From Magnetococcales bacterium (GTDB lineage: Bacteria > Pseudomonadota > Magnetococcia > Magnetococcales > UBA8363): a stretch of DNA of 33,465 nt. The stretch lies in NCBI GenBank assembly GCA_015232645.1, contig JADFZF010000016.1, forward strand, positions 1 to 33,465, written 5' to 3'. This document shows positions 33,170-33,465 of this stretch, one piece after another (the stretch's first letter is position 1; every line of letters begins with the position of its first letter). Made by a program: the position numbers and the translations under genes. The notes beneath the pieces were generated by a model. That model saw nothing but the letters and a program-made list of their open reading frames with translations. It was not told the DNA's origin and made no database searches.

Positions 33170-33460
33170 ATGAGTCCGAAACCGGAAAGACCAGAGCCCG
33201 GGGGGAGCAAGTTGTCCGACAATGCTGCCAACAGCTCTGTCGGCAACATCCGACGATCGAAGGTCTCGGGGCCGGCTCTGGGCATGCGGCTGGGAACGGA
33301 GCTGGTCGTGACCACCATGGTGGGGACAGGTCTGGGTTACCTGATCGATCTCTGGCTGCAATCGAGTCCATGGTTTTCCGTCGTCTTCCTGCTTTTCGGC
33401 GCTGCTGCCGGTGTGCGTAACGTGTATCGCCTGGTCAATACCGATCCCGCGTCAACCTGA
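33170..33460 (+). CDS. atpI: AtpI-like F1Fo ATP synthase assembly protein
   Basis: The protein is 96 aa from the chosen ATG. A hydrophilic N-terminus (about 1-30) leads to two hydrophobic segments (about 40-60 and 67-84), with GTELVVTTMVGTGLGYLIDLWL and VFLLFGAAAGVRNVYRLV, the signature of the AtpI/Synthase_I family. These small proteins assist c-ring assembly and magnesium supply of the Fo part, and usually precede atpB. The stop is 5 bases from the window end, so the following atp genes cannot be seen. The start is uncertain; earlier in-frame starts exist at 33116 (ATG) and 33065 (TTG), but the extra residues look non-coding. Confidence 0.82.
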   Translation: MSPKPERPEPGGSKLSDNAANSSVGNIRRSKVSGPALGMRLGTELVVTTMVGTGLGYLIDLWLQSSPWFSVVFLLFGAAAGVRNVYRLVNTDPAST

Positions 33461-33465
33461 AGAGA

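Overview
The window looks like ordinary chromosomal backbone from a G+C-rich, Gram-negative member of the Pseudomonadota. Lnt and an LpoA-like lipoprotein imply an outer membrane. The dusB-ntrB-ntrC string is typical of Alphaproteobacteria-like lineages, while a PgpH-type 7TM-HD protein inside the phoH-ybeY-lnt cluster is less usual. A deep-branching alphaproteobacterial or magnetococcal-type genome would fit, but that is an inference from gene order and not from a database match.

Layout: (1) 1-713 is non-coding and repeat-rich. It holds two large perfect hairpins and two copies of a hairpin/ACCCC/T-tract element, then a possible sigma-54 promoter in front of a receiver-PP2C phosphatase gene (714-1850). 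(2) A tRNA-Leu(UAG) gene lies at 1890-1974 on the minus strand. (3) A 547-bp leader with several inverted repeats precedes the pyruvate dehydrogenase operon aceE-aceF-lpd (2522-8020, plus). (4) A long minus-strand run from 16676 down to 8072 is probably one operon: cyclic-nucleotide-domain protein, rsmD, coaD, miaB, phoH (ybeZ), pgpH-like, ybeY, lnt. It joins RNA modification and ribosome maturation to coenzyme A synthesis and lipoprotein acylation. (5) 17140-19123 carries a flavin-reductase-like gene (plus), a FecR-domain lipoprotein and a lone receiver domain (both minus). (6) An LpoA-like gene (minus) and rsmI-yraN (plus) diverge from almost the same base pairs near 21360. (7) An AttH-like lipocalin and a large FtsX-type permease (minus) have no ATPase partner here. 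(8) dedA, rsmB and engB are on the minus strand. (9) dusB-ntrB-ntrC is on the plus strand, followed by a good sigma-70-type promoter and an AtpI-like gene, probably the start of the F1Fo ATP synthase operon that continues past the right edge.

No transposase, integrase, CRISPR array or phage gene was recognised. The least explained structure is in the intergenic DNA. A 56-bp element at 291-346 recurs at 26547-26602 with 49 of 56 positions identical and no gaps; each copy is preceded by a different hairpin. Twin hairpins with a shared AAAAACC loop sit at the left edge. Operon assignments come from spacing and strand only; start codons were chosen by ribosome-binding sites and family length, and several are uncertain.
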